Source: Saccharopolyspora sp. NFXS83 (lineage in GTDB: Bacteria > Actinomycetota > Actinomycetes > Mycobacteriales > Pseudonocardiaceae). Taken from it: a DNA stretch of 64,000 bases. The notes under the pieces were generated by a model, which made no database searches, was not told the DNA's origin, and was given only the letters and a program-made list of their open reading frames with translations. Of the stretch, positions 1 through 7,713 are shown one piece after another (the stretch's first letter is position 1; each line of letters begins with the position of its first letter). Position numbers and translations under genes: made by a program. The stretch spans positions 62,001 to 126,000 of the forward strand of contig NZ_JAPFGB010000008.1 in the NCBI RefSeq assembly GCF_026241095.1. Reading direction: 5' to 3'.

Positions 1-197
1 GACCGCACTTCGCCGGACCGCCCACCGGAGACGAAGGTGCATCTCCCGCGCCGCACGGCGATGATCTTGAGCCGACCGCGGGCCGGGAAGCGCAGCGCCC
101 ACTGACCGCCCGCCGCCAGCTTCCCGGTGAGGTGGCAGCGAGCCCCGGCGAGGGCGAGCACCTGGGACAGCGGGTCGGGATGGCGGTCAGCGAGCAA
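1..197 (-). CDS. AraC-family transcriptional regulator, N-terminal part (cut by window edge)
   Basis: Reading the minus strand from a TTG at 197 gives an open frame to the window edge that begins LLADRHPDPLSQVLALAG and continues through GGQWALRFPARG and a KIIAVRRG stretch. This is the pattern of the cupin_6 sensory domain found at the N-terminus of many AraC-type regulators. The DNA-binding half lies outside the window. An in-frame stop upstream leaves TTG as the only usable start, and the Shine-Dalgarno is weak. The gene is divergent from the aldo/keto reductase at 271, a common pairing in actinobacteria, so it may control that gene (inference). The family is fairly clear; the exact start is less so. 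Confidence 0.7.
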   Translation of the reverse strand, partial: MLADRHPDPLSQVLALAGARCHLTGKLAAGGQWALRFPARGRLKIIAVRRGRCTFVSGGRSGEVR

Positions 198-270
198 GTC
201 TGTACTTTCGCGGGAAAAATCTGGATGCGGTGCTATTCACCGTACACTTTCTCGGGCGCACGCTGGAGGT

Positions 271-1335
271 ATGAACCTCGCTTCATACCGCACCCTCGGC
301 CGGACCGGCCTCCGGATCAGCCCGCTGGTCCTCGGCACACTGACCTTCGACGACCCCAGCTGGGGTTCCGACCAGGACACCGCGCTGCACCTGCTGCACC
401 GCTACGTCGGCGCCGGGGGAAACACGCTCGATACGGCCAACGGCTACGCGGACGGCCGCGCCGAACAGACCATCGCGAAGTTCCTCCGGCAAAACCCGTC
501 GCTGCGGGACGGGCTGGTGCTCGCCACGAAGTTCGCCGGCAACCTGCACCCCGGCGACCCCAACGGCGGCGGCACCGGCCGCAAGGCGATCCTGCGGCAG
601 CTCGACGCGTCACTCACCCGGCTGGGCACCGATCACGTGGACCTGTACTGGCAGCACTACTTCGACCAGCACACCCCGATCGAGGAGACGATCGGCACCC
701 TGCAGGACCTGATCACCGCGGGCAAAATCCGCTACTACGGCCTGTCCGACACCCCCGCGTGGGCCGTCACGCGCGCGGCGAGCCTCGCCGAATCCCGCGG
801 CTGGGCACCAGTCGCGGCGATCCAGGTGGAGTACTCACTGCTGCAGCGGACCGTCGAGGGCGAACTGTTCGCCGCGGCACGGGCCCTGGGAATCGGAGTG
901 ACGCCCTGGGGTCCGCTCGCCGGCGGAGTGCTGTCCGGGAAGTACACCCGCACGAACGCCGCCAAATCAGGTCGCGCGGACTGGGCCAGCACACGCGCAC
1001 GGCTCACTGAGCACACCTTCGCCCTGCTCGACGCACTGCACGAGATCGCTACCGCACAACGGGTTCCGGTTCCCGCCGTCGCTCTCGCCTGGGTCAACCA
1101 CCGCCCGGAAGTAACCGCGACGATCATCGGCTGCCGGACGCTCGACCAACTGGAGAACAACCTGGCATCCCTCACAGTGACACTGTCCGCCGAGCAGCTT
1201 GCCACGCTGGACACCTTGACCGCCCCGTCATTGCCCTTCCCCTTCGCCTTTCTCAAACGCAGCGCGACCGACCTCGCCCAGGGCGGTACGACGATCAACG
1301 GAGTCCCGTCCCGGGCCTGGCAACCGTCCCGTTGA
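271..1335 (+). CDS. Aldo/keto reductase
   Basis: The 354-residue product is a cytoplasmic NAD(P)H-dependent oxidoreductase of the AKR superfamily. The opening YRTLGRTGLRISPLVLGT and the catalytic tetrad are visible: Asp54 and Tyr59 (DTANGYADG), Lys87 (LATKFAG) and His129 (WQHYFD). The C-terminal part keeps the TIIGCRTLDQLENNL stretch that binds the cofactor in this family. I chose ATG 271 because homologues start at this methionine; the GGAGGT ends directly at the ATG, unusually close, so translation may be weak. The reading frame extends upstream to 127, but that part is low-complexity and unlikely to be translated. The physiological substrate cannot be read from the sequence. Confidence 0.88.
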   Translation: MNLASYRTLGRTGLRISPLVLGTLTFDDPSWGSDQDTALHLLHRYVGAGGNTLDTANGYADGRAEQTIAKFLRQNPSLRDGLVLATKFAGNLHPGDPNGGGTGRKAILRQLDASLTRLGTDHVDLYWQHYFDQHTPIEETIGTLQDLITAGKIRYYGLSDTPAWAVTRAASLAESRGWAPVAAIQVEYSLLQRTVEGELFAAARALGIGVTPWGPLAGGVLSGKYTRTNAAKSGRADWASTRARLTEHTFALLDALHEIATAQRVPVPAVALAWVNHRPEVTATIIGCRTLDQLENNLASLTVTLSAEQLATLDTLTAPSLPFPFAFLKRSATDLAQGGTTINGVPSRAWQPSR

Positions 1336-1943
1336 CGCCACAACCAGGCCAACCGCTGATCACGTGACCGACGAGCACGGCCCCTGAGCTTCCCCCGGTT
1401 GGCAAAGCGAACAGTCGCAGGATGACGGCTCCCGTGGCAATCGAGGATGAGCAAGTTCGCGAGGTCGTTGAGCGGCTCTGGCCGGGGCGCGTCTTGAGGA
1501 GTCTGGTTTCGTGGCCGACACGTGGCGAGGCCAAGCGGTCGACGCAAAAGCCGTGACTCCGTGCGTGTCGCGTCTGGGACTGGAGGACGCCACGGCGATT
1601 GGCCGACGGGCCTTGGGTATCGCGCATCTCGGCACCCGCCGCGAGCGGACGATTCTTGACTGTCCCAAGCCGAGTAGCCGAGCGCAACGCCGATCCGTTC
1701 GAGCGAGTCTCCGGCGTGTAGCGGTTGCGCATCGCTGCGACGACTACGTTGGTAGGGGACGGGTGGCAGGGCTGGACGCCGCACTACGAAGAAGTCTCAC
1801 CAGGCGTGGCCGCCGCGTGCCAGATTTCAGCACTGACCGTGGTGACCATGGCCAGTAGAGAACGAACTGGCCATCTGACACAGCACGATGGAAGGCTTCT
1901 TCGGGCAAGATCAACTGCTCCCGGTCGCGCTCCCAAACACGAT
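1336..1943. other. Non-coding stretch of about 600 bp, possibly decayed
   Basis: Between the aldo/keto reductase and the terminator of the tRNA operon I find no convincing gene. Frames are open on both strands (a 115-residue plus frame at 1511-1858 and a 145-residue minus frame ending at 1295), but none shows a recognisable domain or plausible start. Base composition is lower in G+C and less codon-biased than in neighbouring genes. It may be the remnant of a decayed gene or insertion next to the tRNAs, but I cannot name its origin. Confidence 0.4.
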
Positions 1944-1980
1944 AAAACGCCCACCGGCGATGATCGCCTGGTGGGCGTTT
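1944..1980 (-). terminator. Terminator of the Gly-Cys-Val tRNA operon
   Basis: An inverted repeat AAACGCCCACC / GGTGGGCGTTT encloses a second short stem (GGCGATGATCGCC). Read on the minus strand it forms a GC-rich hairpin ending in GTTTTATC, placed 16 nt beyond the 3' end of tRNA-Val. This fits an intrinsic terminator for the minus-strand tRNA operon. Confidence 0.8.
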
Positions 1981-1996
1981 GACTTGCGAGAACTGA

Positions 1997-2071
1997 TGGT
2001 GCGCGATACTGGGATTGAACCAGTGACCTCTACCGTGTCAAGGTAGCGCTCTCCCACTGAGCTAATCGCGC
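1997..2071 (-). tRNA. tRNA-Val (anticodon GAC), CCA encoded
   Basis: The minus strand folds as a complete cloverleaf: acceptor GCGCGAT/ATCGCGC, D-loop with AGCTCAGTGGGAGAGC, anticodon loop TTGACAC (GAC, valine GUC/GUU) and a T-arm with GGTTCAATCC. The 3' CCA (1997-1999 on the plus strand as TGG) is encoded, unlike in the neighbouring tRNAs. It is the last gene of a Gly-Cys-Val operon and sits one nucleotide from tRNA-Cys. Confidence 0.95.
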
Positions 2072-2072
2072 G

Positions 2073-2144
2073 AGGCGGAGGCGGGAATCGAACCCGCGTA
2101 CAGGGCTTTGCAGGCCCTTGCCTAAGCCACTCGGCCACTCCGCC
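2073..2144 (-). tRNA. tRNA-Cys (anticodon GCA)
   Basis: The cloverleaf has acceptor GGCGGAG/CTCCGCC, anticodon loop CTGCAAA (GCA) and T-arm GGGTTCGATTCCC. Its discriminator base is at 2073 and the next tRNA begins at 2071, so only one nucleotide separates them and CCA cannot be encoded. The precursor must be cut between two abutting tRNAs. Confidence 0.95.
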
Positions 2145-2228
2145 GCGTTGGGCGCGATTCGGGCCGAACGTCCCAGCGACCGGGTGCCGATACCCGGAAA
2201 CCCGAGATCGACCCGATCGGTTTCCCAG

Positions 2229-2301
2229 AGCGGATGACGGGACTCGAACCCGCGACCCTCACCTTGGCAAGGTGATGCGCTACCAGCTGCGCTACATCCG
2301 C
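2229..2301 (-). tRNA. tRNA-Gly (anticodon GCC)
   Basis: The cloverleaf has acceptor GCGGATG/CATCCGC, anticodon loop TTGCCAA (GCC) and T-arm GGGTTCGAGTCCC. It is the first gene of the minus-strand tRNA operon, followed after 84 nt by tRNA-Cys and tRNA-Val. The Gly-Cys-Val order is a conserved actinobacterial arrangement. CCA is not encoded. Confidence 0.95.
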
Positions 2302-2453
2302 CTGCACTGCGGTGAAGGCTCCGGCTCGGCTCCGGAGTCACCGCTGCGTTGCACAGAGAACTTTAAACCACGCCGCATCCGACGATCAAAGGGGGGTCGA
2401 TCGCCGGCCCTGCGACCCATGCCGAGCCCGGCCGCCGCGGCGAGGACGGCACG

Positions 2454-2879
2454 TCAGGACAGGTCGTGCGGCAGCAACCGGGTCAGCGCGTCGTCGACGT
2501 TGACCCACAGGTTCTCGTTGCCCGGCACCACGACGTCGTAGGTGCGGTCCAAGAAGTCCGCCAGCTCCTGCGCCGAGGCCTCGAACACCGCGTGCCCGGA
2601 CGGCGAGCTGAGCTCGATCGCGACGACCTCGGGGTCGTCGACCGCGGGCCGGATGCTCACGTCCCCTTCGCCGGCGTGCGCGATCAGGCCGTCCGCGAGC
2701 AGGTCGCGGGCGAACACCCACTCGACCCAACCGGCCCGGCCGGTGCGGAACGCGGCCACCACGGCGTAGGGGTCGCGGGTGTCGTAGCGCAGTTCGACCT
2801 GGACGGGCACCGCAGGTGTCTGCGGGGCCAGCAGATCGAACACCGCCGTCGAACGGAGTGTCACGTGATCGTTTCGCAT
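2454..2879 (-). CDS. ssgB: SsgA-family sporulation/cell-division regulator (SsgB-like)
   Basis: The 141-residue protein has the compact SsgA-like fold typical of sporulating actinomycetes. Diagnostic stretches are VPVQVELRYDTRDPYAVVAAF, GWVEWVFARDLL and SPSGHAVFEASAQELADFL, matching SsgB more closely than SsgA. In Streptomyces, SsgB helps place FtsZ at future septa during sporulation, acting in the cytoplasm at the membrane. The length is the usual 135-145 residues, and the ATG is preceded by a GGCGAGGAC sequence. The gene stands alone upstream of the tRNA operon on the same strand. Its presence argues for a mycelial sporulating organism. The exact paralogue assignment rests on sequence feel, not alignment. 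Confidence 0.88.
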   Translation of the reverse strand: MRNDHVTLRSTAVFDLLAPQTPAVPVQVELRYDTRDPYAVVAAFRTGRAGWVEWVFARDLLADGLIAHAGEGDVSIRPAVDDPEVVAIELSSPSGHAVFEASAQELADFLDRTYDVVVPGNENLWVNVDDALTRLLPHDLS

Positions 2880-3618
2880 CGTCCTCGCCTTCCTAACTCC
2901 CTCCCGGTCCGCTTATCGACCGAGCAACACAGTTGTGACGCCTATGCGGGGTCATACGCTCGCCACCAGGCCCTACATCACCCGGTCGGGGCATACTGAA
3001 CTTCGTAACGCGATCGGAGAACTGCGCAGCGTGGTCGCATCGCACCCCCCGACCAACATCGGCCCGACTCCCCCGGCACTGGCGTTCGGCTCCGACCGGA
3101 GCGAGCGAGCCATCCCCACAACGCGCCCGGCAGCGTCGTTGAGCTTTTCCTTGCCACTGCCGGACACCCATCGAGGATAAGCGATAGACCTGCGTCCATA
3201 CGGGTTTCAACGGGCAGGGCTGAGACACTCGCCACGAGCATTCGCCGAGACGGACTAACCTCGACATCCGGACGCGCAACCGCACACGCCTGGCCGCCAC
3301 CCGGTCGAGGAGAGCGGTGCCACAGTGTGACCAGGGTCGAAAGCCCGCACTCGATCCGAGCGCCACAACTGGGAAAAACCAACTCATGACGCACGTCACA
3401 TTTCGTCCGGCGTCGCAACCCCTTCTGGGAGTGCTCCACCCGGCCCGCACCGAGTCGGCCCGTATTCTCTACTCCGTGGCACGGCGCTGCGACGGACCAG
3501 CGGGCACGACCCGGCGAACACGCTGATCACAGCGCCGCAGAGCCCGGCAGCACCCAGAACGACACGTGGCAGGTGGACCCTGAGCAGGACAGCCGAACCG
3601 GGACCGGAGAAGATCGAC
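2880..3618. other. Long intergenic region upstream of ssgB
   Basis: About 740 bp separate the divergent ssgB and PGPGW-protein genes. Frames exist on both strands but their translations show no domain, no membrane segment and no plausible start. The part nearest ssgB (2890-2960) is moderately AT-rich and is the likely ssgB promoter region. No tRNA, clear terminator or tandem repeat is visible. A small RNA or long leader cannot be excluded. Confidence 0.4.
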
Positions 3619-4068
3619 ATGGCCCCGGACGACGACACCCCGCAGCCCCGCCGCAGGTGGCACAAGCTCCGCCGGGGCCTGCGCGCGCGACGCGAACGCA
3701 TCCGCGCCAACCCACCGCTGAACACGACCTACCGCGTCGCACTCGGGGGCTTCGGCACGGTCATCCTCATCCTCGGCATCGTCGCGATCCCGTACCCCGG
3801 CCCCGGCTGGCTCATCGTGTTCGCCGGGCTCGGCATCCTCGCTACCGAGTTCCACTGGGCGCACCGCGTCAACATGTTCACCAAGCGCCACTACCACCGC
3901 TGGGTCAACTGGCTCGGCAGGCAGCACTGGGCGGTCAAACTCGGCATCGCCGCCCTGACCGGCATCATCGTGGTCGCGACGCTCTGGTTGCTCGGCATGT
4001 ACGCCACGATCGGACACTGGTTCGGAGTGCGCTGGCCGTGGTTGACCTCCCCCCTGTTCGGACGCTGA
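3619..4068 (+). CDS. TIGR02611-type membrane protein (PGPGW motif)
   Basis: The 149-residue inner-membrane protein carries the hallmark YPGPGWLIVFAGLGILATEF after a first hydrophobic segment (about residues 44-62). The basic N-terminus (RRRWHKLRRGLRARRERIR) points to the cytoplasm. A further transmembrane segment, GIAALTGIIVVATLWLLGMY, lies near residues 112-131, followed by a short tail. Members of this family are small actinobacterial membrane proteins of unknown function. The ATG at 3619 begins the only frame that includes the basic N-terminus and membrane segments. It lies directly upstream of tRNA-Val(CAC) on the same strand. Confidence 0.85.
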   Translation: MAPDDDTPQPRRRWHKLRRGLRARRERIRANPPLNTTYRVALGGFGTVILILGIVAIPYPGPGWLIVFAGLGILATEFHWAHRVNMFTKRHYHRWVNWLGRQHWAVKLGIAALTGIIVVATLWLLGMYATIGHWFGVRWPWLTSPLFGR

Positions 4069-4113
4069 AAACAGTGTTGTAGAGTTCTCCATGTCGCCGG
4101 GAACGGCGACACC

Positions 4114-4185
4114 GGGCGATTAGCTCAGGGGGAGAGCGCTTCGTTCACACCGAAGAGGTCACTGGTTCGATCCCAGTATCGCCCA
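4114..4185 (+). tRNA. tRNA-Val (anticodon CAC)
   Basis: A complete cloverleaf: acceptor GGGCGAT/ATCGCCC, D-arm TAGCTCAGGGGGAGAGC, anticodon loop TTCACAC (CAC, reads GUG) and T-arm GGTTCGATCC. CCA is not encoded. It is a second valine tRNA within 2.1 kb of tRNA-Val(GAC), on the opposite strand, and is followed by a strong terminator. Confidence 0.95.
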
Positions 4186-4190
4186 CAGTG

Positions 4191-4238
4191 AAAAGGCCTG
4201 GCCAGGACTCCGCAAGGAGAACTGACCAGGCCTTTTTT
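4191..4238 (+). terminator. Intrinsic terminator after tRNA-Val(CAC)
   Basis: AAAAGGCCTGGCC pairs with the downstream ACCAGGCCTTTTTT across a loop of about 20 nt and ends in a run of six T. It starts 6 nt after the tRNA and is one of the few classical T-tract terminators in the window. Confidence 0.9.
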
Positions 4239-4534
4239 CGCGTTTCGGCGAAGTTGTGGCAGCACGCGGTCACCGATCCCCTATCGCCCGTCGGCATCGT
4301 CCTCGAGAAGGCAGAACCGGCATGGCCTGAGCCGACGTCGCCCCGCTCCGCATCGCCGCGTCACCCGGCTCCGCAACGACCGCATCGCTGAGCAAGATGT
4401 GCCACTTCGCGCGGGCGGACCTCACATCGAGGCGGTGGCGGTCGTTTCCAGGGTGCAGGTCCGACCAGGACGGGGCCGTCGCGTCGACTTCGCCGAACCG
4501 GAGTTCCGATGGCCAGCGGCAGAAGGAGATCAGA

Positions 4535-4969
4535 ATGTCGGCAGCGGAACCGGCTCACGAATTCCAGCAGGGAGTCGACGCGATCTGGCGGACCATCAGC
4601 AGCTTCGAACGGTACGAGTGGGGAGCAGGCGTCGAGCCCGGCTTCGTCGAAGAGGCACGCTGCGGCAACGAAGTCGGTTCGATCCGCGCTTTTCAGTACT
4701 ACGGTGCGCCCGGGCGGCAGCGCCTGACGACGCACTCGGACGCCGACCGCACGTACAGCTGGGAATCGCTCGAACCCTACGAGGATCTCCGCTACTACCT
4801 GCAGACGATCGCGGTCCGCCCGTTCGACGGCGACCGATCGCTGATGACCTGGAGCGTGGAATTCGACGCGCCGGAGACCAGCGTCGAGCAGTGGCGTTCG
4901 TTCTTCCGGGAAGAATTCGCGAAGTCCTTCGAGAAGCTCGAGGGCATCCTGGCGATCAGCACGCGATGA
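4535..4969 (+). CDS. SRPBCC (START/Bet v1-like) family protein
   Basis: The 144-residue soluble protein has the layout of small SRPBCC ligand-binding proteins. These include an N-terminal helix (VDAIWRTISSFERYEWG), an acidic strand region (EARCGNEVGSIRAFQYYG), strands (TYSWESLEPYEDLRYYLQTIAV, SLMTWSVEFDAP) and a long C-terminal helix (WRSFFREEFAKSFEKLEGIL). It looks like the MxaD/polyketide-cyclase-like group; the ligand is unknown. The ATG at 4535 follows an AAGGAG eight bases upstream. The frame is open back to 4397, but that part is not protein-like. The gene appears monocistronic and lies after the tRNA terminator. Confidence 0.8.
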   Translation: MSAAEPAHEFQQGVDAIWRTISSFERYEWGAGVEPGFVEEARCGNEVGSIRAFQYYGAPGRQRLTTHSDADRTYSWESLEPYEDLRYYLQTIAVRPFDGDRSLMTWSVEFDAPETSVEQWRSFFREEFAKSFEKLEGILAISTR

Positions 4970-5132
4970 CGCCCTCCGCCGCACGGCTCCGAACCGCGTG
5001 ACGCTGCACTGTCACCCTCGGCGACCGCGTCGATGACGATCGGATCTGGCGCCGCGTCCTCTGAACCGGCGTGCATCCTCGCGACGGTGGCGCGAGATCG
5101 CGCGAACGGTCGCCGCCCGTCCTCCGGGTACG

Positions 5133-5861
5133 TCAGCAGAGGTCGTAGCGGGGTGCGGTGCCGAGCAGGTGGGAGAGGTCGGTGCCAGGGGCGAGGTCGT
5201 GCGCCGGGACGCGGCGGGTGAACATGCGGGCCGGTTGGGTGCCGCCGAGTGCTGCGCGCTGGTCGCGGACGCGCAGCCACGCGCCCTCACGGAGACCGAG
5301 CACGGGGACGTCGTTGTGCTCCAGGAACTCGGCGAGGCGTTCGTCGCGCGTCTCGCCGCGGTGCGTGCTCGCCGGGTCCGGCGGCAGGTAGTGCGGGTTG
5401 ATCTGGAACGGCACCAACCCGAGCGCGGCGAACGAGGCGGGCTGCACGATCGGCATGTCGTTGCTGGTCCGCAGGCTCGGGCAGGCCGCGTTGGTGCCCG
5501 CGCTGGAACCCAGGTACGGGACGCCGGCGAGCACCGCGCGGCGCAGCGCCCGGACGAGGCCTTGGCGTTGCAGCGTCGCGAGCAGGCGGAACGTGTTGCC
5601 GCCGCCGAGGAACACCGCTTCGGCCGACGCGATGGCGCGCACCGGGTCGGCGGCGCGGTGCAGGCCGTCGACCTTGATGCCGATGGAGCTCAGCACCGAG
5701 TGCACGGTGCGGGCGTAGTCGTCGAAGTCGCGGCGGGCGTAGGGCACGAACAACATGCGTTCCCGGCCCGCCATCAGCTCCGTGATCGCGGGCAGCGCGT
5801 GCCCGAGGAAACCGGGTGACCCGTGCACTCGCGAACTCGACAGCAGGAGCAGCTGCACCAC
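5133..5861 (-). CDS. pepE: Dipeptidase E (peptidase S51)
   Basis: The 242-residue cytoplasmic peptidase belongs to the family that cleaves N-terminal Asp-X dipeptides. The motifs are clear: FLGGGNTFRLL, then the nucleophile elbow GSSAGTN with Ser120, the TSNDMPI stretch, and INPHYL with His157. Family length is about 230-240 residues. The last 60 residues (VLGLREGAWLRVRD through FTRRVPAHDL) also fit. It is divergent from lhgO, with only 86 bp between the starts. No regulatory site is obvious. Confidence 0.92.
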   Translation of the reverse strand: MVQLLLLSSSRVHGSPGFLGHALPAITELMAGRERMLFVPYARRDFDDYARTVHSVLSSIGIKVDGLHRAADPVRAIASAEAVFLGGGNTFRLLATLQRQGLVRALRRAVLAGVPYLGSSAGTNAACPSLRTSNDMPIVQPASFAALGLVPFQINPHYLPPDPASTHRGETRDERLAEFLEHNDVPVLGLREGAWLRVRDQRAALGGTQPARMFTRRVPAHDLAPGTDLSHLLGTAPRYDLC

Positions 5862-5947
5862 GGCTCTCCCTCCCCGCGCCCGTGGACCGCAGCGAACCCT
5901 ACCGCCGGTGCTGGAACGGGTGGGGCGGGACGGGCAGGATGACCGGC

Positions 5948-7147
5948 ATGGCCGAAGACGACGTGACGATCATCGGCGGCGGCATCGTGGGCTTGGCGAC
6001 GGCGCACGCGCTGCTGCGGGCGGGAACCGGCAGGCGGATCACGGTGCTGGAGAAGGAATCCGCGGTGGGCGCGCACCAGACCGGCCACAACTCCGGGGTG
6101 CTCCACAGTGGACTCTACTATCCGCCGGGCAGCGCGAAGGCGCGGTTCGCCCGCGCGGGCGCCGAGGAGATGTACCGGTTCTGCGCGGAGCACGGCGTGC
6201 CGGTCCGGCGCATCGGGAAGCTGGTCGTGGCGACCAGCGCCGAGCAACTTCCCCGGCTGGCCGAGCTCGCCCGGCGCGGCGCGGCCAACGGCGTTCGCCT
6301 GTCCGAATTGGACCGTTCGGGGATCGCCGAGCGGGAACCCCGGGTCCGGGGGCTGCGAGCGCTGCTGGTGCCGGACGCGGGCATCACGGACTTCGGCGCG
6401 GTGTGCCGGGTGCTAGCCGACCGGCTGGCGGAGCACGACGTGGAGGTGCGGCGCGGCACCGAGCTGATCGCCGCGCGGCGCGACGGGGACGGGCTGGTGC
6501 TCACCACCACGACCGGCGAGATCCGCACCCGGCTGGCGGTGAACTGCGCGGGCCTGCACAGCGACACCGTGGCCGAGCTCGCCGGAACTCGGCCCGCCGC
6601 GCGGATCCTGCCGTTCCGCGGCGAGTACTACGAGACCACGGCGGCGCGCCACGACCTGGTGCGCGCGCTGGTGTACCCGGTGCCGGACCCGGCGTTCCCG
6701 TTCCTCGGCGTGCACTTCACGCGCATGATCGACGGTGGGCTGCACGTGGGCCCGAACGCCGTTCCGGCGCTGGCCCGCGAGGGCTACGACTGGCGGACCT
6801 GGTCAGCCCCCCACCTGCGGCGGCTGCTCGGCGATCCCGGCCTGCGCTCGCTGGCGAAGCGGTACTGGCGCACCGGCGCGGCGGAGATCGCGCGCTCGGC
6901 CGCCAAGCCGCTGTTCGTCCGGGCCGCGCGCGAACTGCTGCCCGAACTGCGCGGTGCCGACCTGGTGCCCGCGGCGGCGGGCGTGCGGGCGCAGGCGGTG
7001 CGCCCGGACGGCACCCTCGTCGACGACTTCCTGGTCCACGAGGACGAGCGGTGGATCCACGTCCTCAACGCCCCGTCCCCGGCCGCGACGGCGTCGCTGC
7101 GCATCGGCGCCGACATCGCCGAGAGGGTCACCGCCCACCTCGGCTGA
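5948..7147 (+). CDS. lhgO: L-2-hydroxyglutarate oxidase
   Basis: The 399-residue FAD enzyme of the DAO family oxidises L-2-hydroxyglutarate to 2-oxoglutarate, linked to the respiratory chain. It opens with the dinucleotide-binding IIGGGIVGLATAHALL and carries the LhgO signature HQTGHNSGVLHSGLYYPPGS, with the histidine that flavinylates or lies near FAD in this family. A second block, GEYYETTAARHDLVRALVYPVPDP, and GVHFTRMIDGGLHVGPNAV are also characteristic. I chose the ATG at 5948, preceded by CAGGA at 8 bp; ATG 5939 is a three-residue longer alternative. It is divergent from pepE and convergent with the holin-like gene. Confidence 0.92.
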   Translation: MAEDDVTIIGGGIVGLATAHALLRAGTGRRITVLEKESAVGAHQTGHNSGVLHSGLYYPPGSAKARFARAGAEEMYRFCAEHGVPVRRIGKLVVATSAEQLPRLAELARRGAANGVRLSELDRSGIAEREPRVRGLRALLVPDAGITDFGAVCRVLADRLAEHDVEVRRGTELIAARRDGDGLVLTTTTGEIRTRLAVNCAGLHSDTVAELAGTRPAARILPFRGEYYETTAARHDLVRALVYPVPDPAFPFLGVHFTRMIDGGLHVGPNAVPALAREGYDWRTWSAPHLRRLLGDPGLRSLAKRYWRTGAAEIARSAAKPLFVRAARELLPELRGADLVPAAAGVRAQAVRPDGTLVDDFLVHEDERWIHVLNAPSPAATASLRIGADIAERVTAHLG

Positions 7148-7184
7148 TGCCGGACGCCGATGTCCCGCAGGGCCGCGCGGCAGG

Positions 7185-7613
7185 TCAGTAGTAACCGCGC
7201 TCGCGGTAGTCGCGTTCGCGGTTCTGCGCGGCGTTGATCGCGATGCGGCGCACGACTCCGTGCAGGGCGCTGCTGACGATGGTGACGATCAGCGCGCCCC
7301 AGAACGCCGCCCAGAACCCGTCCACGTGGAACGGCAGGTTCAGCTCGCCCGCGACGTAACCGGACAGCCAGAACAGCAGCGCGTTCACCACGAGCCCGAA
7401 CAGCCCGAGCGTGAGCACGTACAGCAGGCAGCCGAAGGTCTTCGCGATCGGCTTCAGGACCGCGTTGACGACGCCGACCACGACCGCGACCACCAGCAGG
7501 GTCACGATCTTCGTCCCGGTGTCGGTGCCCGCGTCGCCCAGCTGGATGCCGGGCAGCAGCGTGGTCGCCCACACCGCGACCGCGGTGATCAGGATGTGCA
7601 GCAGTACCGCCAC
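7185..7613 (-). CDS. Phage-holin-4-superfamily membrane protein
   Basis: The 142-residue protein has four hydrophobic segments: LLHILITAVAVWATTLL, VTLLVVAVVVGVVNAVL, LYVLTLGLFGLVVNALLFWL, and FWAAFWGALIVTIVSSALHGVV. The motif VNAVLKPIAKTFGCLLYVLTLGLF is typical of the chromosomally encoded phage_holin_4_2 family, which is widespread in actinobacteria and usually unrelated to phage lysis. The C-terminal tail is charged (NAAQNRERDYRERGYY). I chose GTG 7613, preceded by GGGAGGGG at 6 bp; the frame continues upstream but without membrane-protein character. Function unknown. Confidence 0.85.
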   Translation of the reverse strand: MAVLLHILITAVAVWATTLLPGIQLGDAGTDTGTKIVTLLVVAVVVGVVNAVLKPIAKTFGCLLYVLTLGLFGLVVNALLFWLSGYVAGELNLPFHVDGFWAAFWGALIVTIVSSALHGVVRRIAINAAQNRERDYRERGYY

Positions 7614-7713
7614 GAGGTGCCCCTCCCAGGTTCGCCGTCGATCTAGTCGGCGAACGGTACCGTTCCGGCGCGGGCCGGATTCGACCCGGCGCACGACCAC
7701 GAGGAACGCCTGA

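Noticed and set aside
735-1784. A 349-residue minus frame at the end of the aldo/keto reductase
   Set aside because: Its C-terminal half is the shadow of the reductase, and the N-terminal half shows no domain; it does not give a transposase.
1911-2341. Short minus-strand frames over the tRNA cluster
   Set aside because: They are translations through the tRNA genes (for example the stretch GSIPVSRT) and not proteins.
2893-3450. A 185-residue minus frame upstream of ssgB
   Set aside because: No domain, no plausible start, irregular codon use; kept as intergenic.
7185-7613. Prophage holin
   Set aside because: The family name is misleading; no lysin or phage genes are nearby and this membrane family is chromosomal in actinobacteria.
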